NCBI RefSeq assembly: GCF_020829685.1
Contig: NZ_JAIVFR010000283.1
Span: 1-7,760 of the forward strand
From: Nostoc sp. CHAB 5715
Lineage (GTDB): Bacteria; Cyanobacteriota; Cyanobacteriia; Cyanobacteriales; Nostocaceae
DNA: 7,760 nt
Direction: 5' to 3'
The notes below the pieces were generated by a model. The model saw only the letters and a program-made list of their open reading frames with translations, was not told the origin of the DNA and did not search any database. This document shows positions 6,306 through 7,760 of this stretch, one piece after another; position 1 is the stretch's first letter; every line of letters starts with the position of its first letter. The position numbers were made by a program, and so were the translations under genes.

Positions 6306-6397
6306 GGCATCACCTCTCTAAGAGTTGCAGTAATAAAGTGAGCCAGTGTGGTCTTGGGGGTTTCCCCCATGAACAACTGGCGAACCCGAAGGGTCAG
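6306..6397. other. Structured spacer between brxB and brxC
   Basis: This 92-base gap holds nested inverted repeats: GCCAGT (6342-6347) with ACTGGC (6376-6381), inside it GGGGG-TTT-CCCCC (6356-6368), and beside it ACCC-GAA-GGGT (6384-6394). BREX genes at this place usually lie close together, so the spacer may be a small folding repeat that entered the operon, or an RNA structure controlling brxC. Confidence 0.4.
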
Positions 6398-6530
6398 TCA
6401 TGAGTAAATTCGAGGTCGATAGTCCCGGTCAGAAGGCAGTTCGTCCATAAAAGACAGAGCGTTCAAATCCCTTCGCTCCCCTGGATAAAGGAGAACAACA
6501 GGCAAGTTGCTTGTCTTACCATCGATTACT
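6398..6530 (-). pseudogene. brxB: BrxB C-terminal fragment (DUF1788)
   Basis: In a frame different from the preceding brxA fragment, the DNA reads VVIDGKTSNLPVVLLYPGER and RDLNALSFMDELPSDRDYRP-RIYS before a TGA at 6398-6400. PVVLxYPG followed by a short acidic-aromatic ending (DYRPRIY) is the usual C-terminus of BrxB, a small conserved BREX protein of about 190 residues. Only about 43 codons remain and there is no start codon. The upstream part is replaced by brxA sequence: the junction lies within 6519-6535 and one deletion removed the 3' part of brxA and the 5' part of brxB. The piece would not be translated except perhaps by read-through from brxA, which ends 119 bases before the brxB stop in another frame. 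Confidence 0.65.
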
Positions 6531-6740
6531 ACCAAACCAACGTTCTTCAAAAGCAACAACTGCCCGTTGTTCTCTAGGTATATCTATCCTGAAGTGTTCC
6601 CAGTAGGCGCGGCTTTCTTCTAGCGCTAAAGATGTACGTAGCAATCTGGTATGGAATTGAATGACTTCTTTGCCATGAAACAACATAGATTGGGCTGCTA
6701 CTGGATGGAGGAGTTGCCGCTGAATTACTTTAGTAGCCAT
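6516..6740 (-). pseudogene. brxA: BrxA N-terminal fragment (DUF1819)
   Basis: The 74-codon frame starts MATKVIQRQLLHPVAAQSML and includes RTSLALEESRAYWEH and AFEERWFGS. A LALxESRAYWxH...AFExRWFG pattern is what I recall for the N-terminal part of BREX-6-type BrxA proteins, which are about 200-260 residues long; BrxA is a DNA-binding BREX component. Homology ends at FGS; the last residues NRW are read from brxB DNA out of frame and are followed by TAA at 6516-6518. The ATG is five bases after the brxE stop and a GGAGGAG ribosome site (6752-6758) lies in the brxE end, so the two genes were translationally linked. Identification rests on short motifs and on position between brxE and brxB; it is less certain than brxE or brxC. 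Confidence 0.6.
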
Positions 6741-6745
6741 CGAAT

Positions 6746-7327
6746 TTAGCGCTCCTCCAAACGGTAAAAAGGCATGGGGTAGCTCTCTACAATTGGCAAA
6801 AGTGCAAATGCTAGCTTCCTAGCACATTCGTCTAATGCCTTGAGCATTTCACCAAAAATTTCCCGTCCACTAGGAACCACTTTAAAATCCACCTTTTGGT
6901 GCGGAATACAGATGGCTTCCTCGAAGTCAGCCGCAGAAAAAGGCTGATAGATATCCAGAGATAAAGGTAAAACATCTACCGGTTTGACCCCGCTCTGCTT
7001 GTGGAAAGCCAGTCGTTCTGTCAACTGCTCATCAACGGTAAACCCCCAAAAAAACAGTGTTCTTACAGCATCAGGCTTCGCCATATCTAAGCGCTTACGC
7101 CGATCTTGCTGGATTGCTGCCTGTCGTACCGCTTGTAAGGATGCCCACTGATGCGTCTTGGGAAAGAGCCGCCCAAATAAGTCACCACCACCATTTTCAT
7201 CAATTAAGTCTGTACGCCACCAATCGAGACGCTTAGGGTCACAAACTCCTTCTCCAGCCCAAGCGACTATTATTTGAAGTGCCAAAATATTGTCTAATGT
7301 ATCTTTAGTAACCTTATTAGCTAGCAT
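6746..7327 (-). CDS. brxE: BrxE-family protein, first gene of a type 6-like BREX operon
   Basis: The 193-residue protein has the BrxE features: an N-terminal helix LDNILALQIIVAWAGE (11-26), a WW-containing segment LDWWRTD (34-40), FGRLFPKTHQWASLQAVRQA (51-70), the basic QQDRRKRLD stretch, and the LFFWGFTVDEQLTERL turn (91-106) that in homologues begins with a hydrophobic LFxxG or LW motif. No signal peptide or membrane segment. The length is right for the family and no frameshift is visible, so it is the only BREX gene here that looks whole. BrxE occurs in type 6 BREX; its exact role in blocking phage is not known. A TATAAT sits only five bases upstream of the ATG (7332-7337) and no ribosome site is visible, so the message may be leaderless or the start may differ. 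It is the 5' gene of the brxE-brxA-brxB-brxC row. It could still be expressed alone or be drifting. Confidence 0.8.
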   Translation of the reverse strand: MLANKVTKDTLDNILALQIIVAWAGEGVCDPKRLDWWRTDLIDENGGGDLFGRLFPKTHQWASLQAVRQAAIQQDRRKRLDMAKPDAVRTLFFWGFTVDEQLTERLAFHKQSGVKPVDVLPLSLDIYQPFSAADFEEAICIPHQKVDFKVVPSGREIFGEMLKALDECARKLAFALLPIVESYPMPFYRLEER

Positions 7328-7760
7328 TAGAATTATAAAAGTTTAAAATTTTACTGTTTTACTTGAAACTATTTAGACATAAGCTTCTTCAGCCACTTTG
7401 ACAACATTACTTGTTGCAAGTGTTGATATTAAAGTCAAAATAGTGTTAAATTTCTGAAAACTTTCAATTTATTAATAAGTAATATCCACTAAAATATTCA
7501 ATACACATTAACTTGAAGCGTCTAAAATGCCCTGCGTAGTAATGCGGAATAAAATCAATGTGAATTATTGTTATTTTTAGGACTTACGCATTGTACATAA
7601 GTACTACACGCAATTTGGCTATTTCAGCCGTGTTTAGCACTCAGCGATGTCTACGACGGGCTACGCCTACGCAAATATGGGAATAAATCGGGGTTATGCA
7701 AAGCGCCTGAAACGACCAAAAATCGTAACCCATACTATGGCCAATTTGTACAGTGTGTAA
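7328..7760. other. AT-rich intergenic end of the window with dispersed repeats
   Basis: No convincing gene was seen. AGGACTTACGCA (7579-7590) is a motif common at the ends of cyanobacterial mobile or intergenic repeats, and AGCGATGTCTACGACGGGCT (from 7643), continuing ACGCCTACGC, is a typical dispersed GC-rich repeat of Nostoc-type genomes. On the minus strand an open stretch ending at 7373 reads ESFQKFNTILTLISTLATSN and then VVKVAEEAYV. It has no ATG or RBS; it may be a gene tail or chance. The promoter of brxE should lie in this interval. Confidence 0.4.

Noticed and set aside
7612..7760. Apparent inverted repeat between CAATTTGG (about 7613) and CCAATTTG near the right edge
   Set aside because: On checking, the reverse complement of the first is CCAAATTG, which does not match; it is not a terminal repeat pair.

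Overview
The window looks like accessory DNA from a filamentous, probably heterocyst-forming cyanobacterium of the Nostoc/Anabaena/Calothrix type. The evidence is five perfect HIP1 octamers (GCGATCGC at 848, 1072, 2164, 3020 and 4000), a heptameric short tandem repeat of the STRR kind at 2421-2448, moderate AT content, and gene fragments whose closest recognisable relatives are cyanobacterial families (PotA, GatB, receiver/histidine kinase, fatty acyl-AMP ligase). This assignment is from recollection of families and repeats; no search was run.

Only two genes look intact: potA (423-1550, +), the ATPase of a spermidine/putrescine-type importer, and brxE (6746-7327, -). Nearly everything else is a fragment or a decayed gene. 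From left to right: a degenerate gatB piece leaving the left edge (1-265, -); a promoter and potA; a group II intron remnant (domain II-III) abutting the potA stop; an IS4-type insertion sequence (about 2022-3169) sitting inside a receiver-domain gene, with its transposase frameshifted, missing its core and carrying a repeat block; a receiver-histidine kinase (3208-4145, +) with a one-base deletion in its receiver and no ATP-binding C-terminus; a fatty acyl-AMP ligase (4100-5341, -) that lost its C-terminal part at the same breakpoint; and a frameshifted small gene with a signal peptide (5469-5705, -).

The right third holds the most interesting content: four consecutive minus-strand genes in the order brxE, brxA, brxB, brxC. 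This is the order described for the start of type 6 BREX phage-defence operons. brxE appears whole, brxA keeps only its first ~70 codons, brxB only its last ~43 codons (brxA and brxB are joined by one internal deletion), and brxC stops after ~66 recognisable codons at the edge of a 207-bp element with 37-bp inverted repeats. No pglX, pglZ, brxD or brxHI is present in the window. I read this as a dead BREX locus with a possibly surviving brxE.

The genes do not form a working pathway together. The region is best read as a hotspot where defence, signalling and secondary-metabolism genes have been inserted, cut and joined. I found no CRISPR array, tRNA or rRNA.
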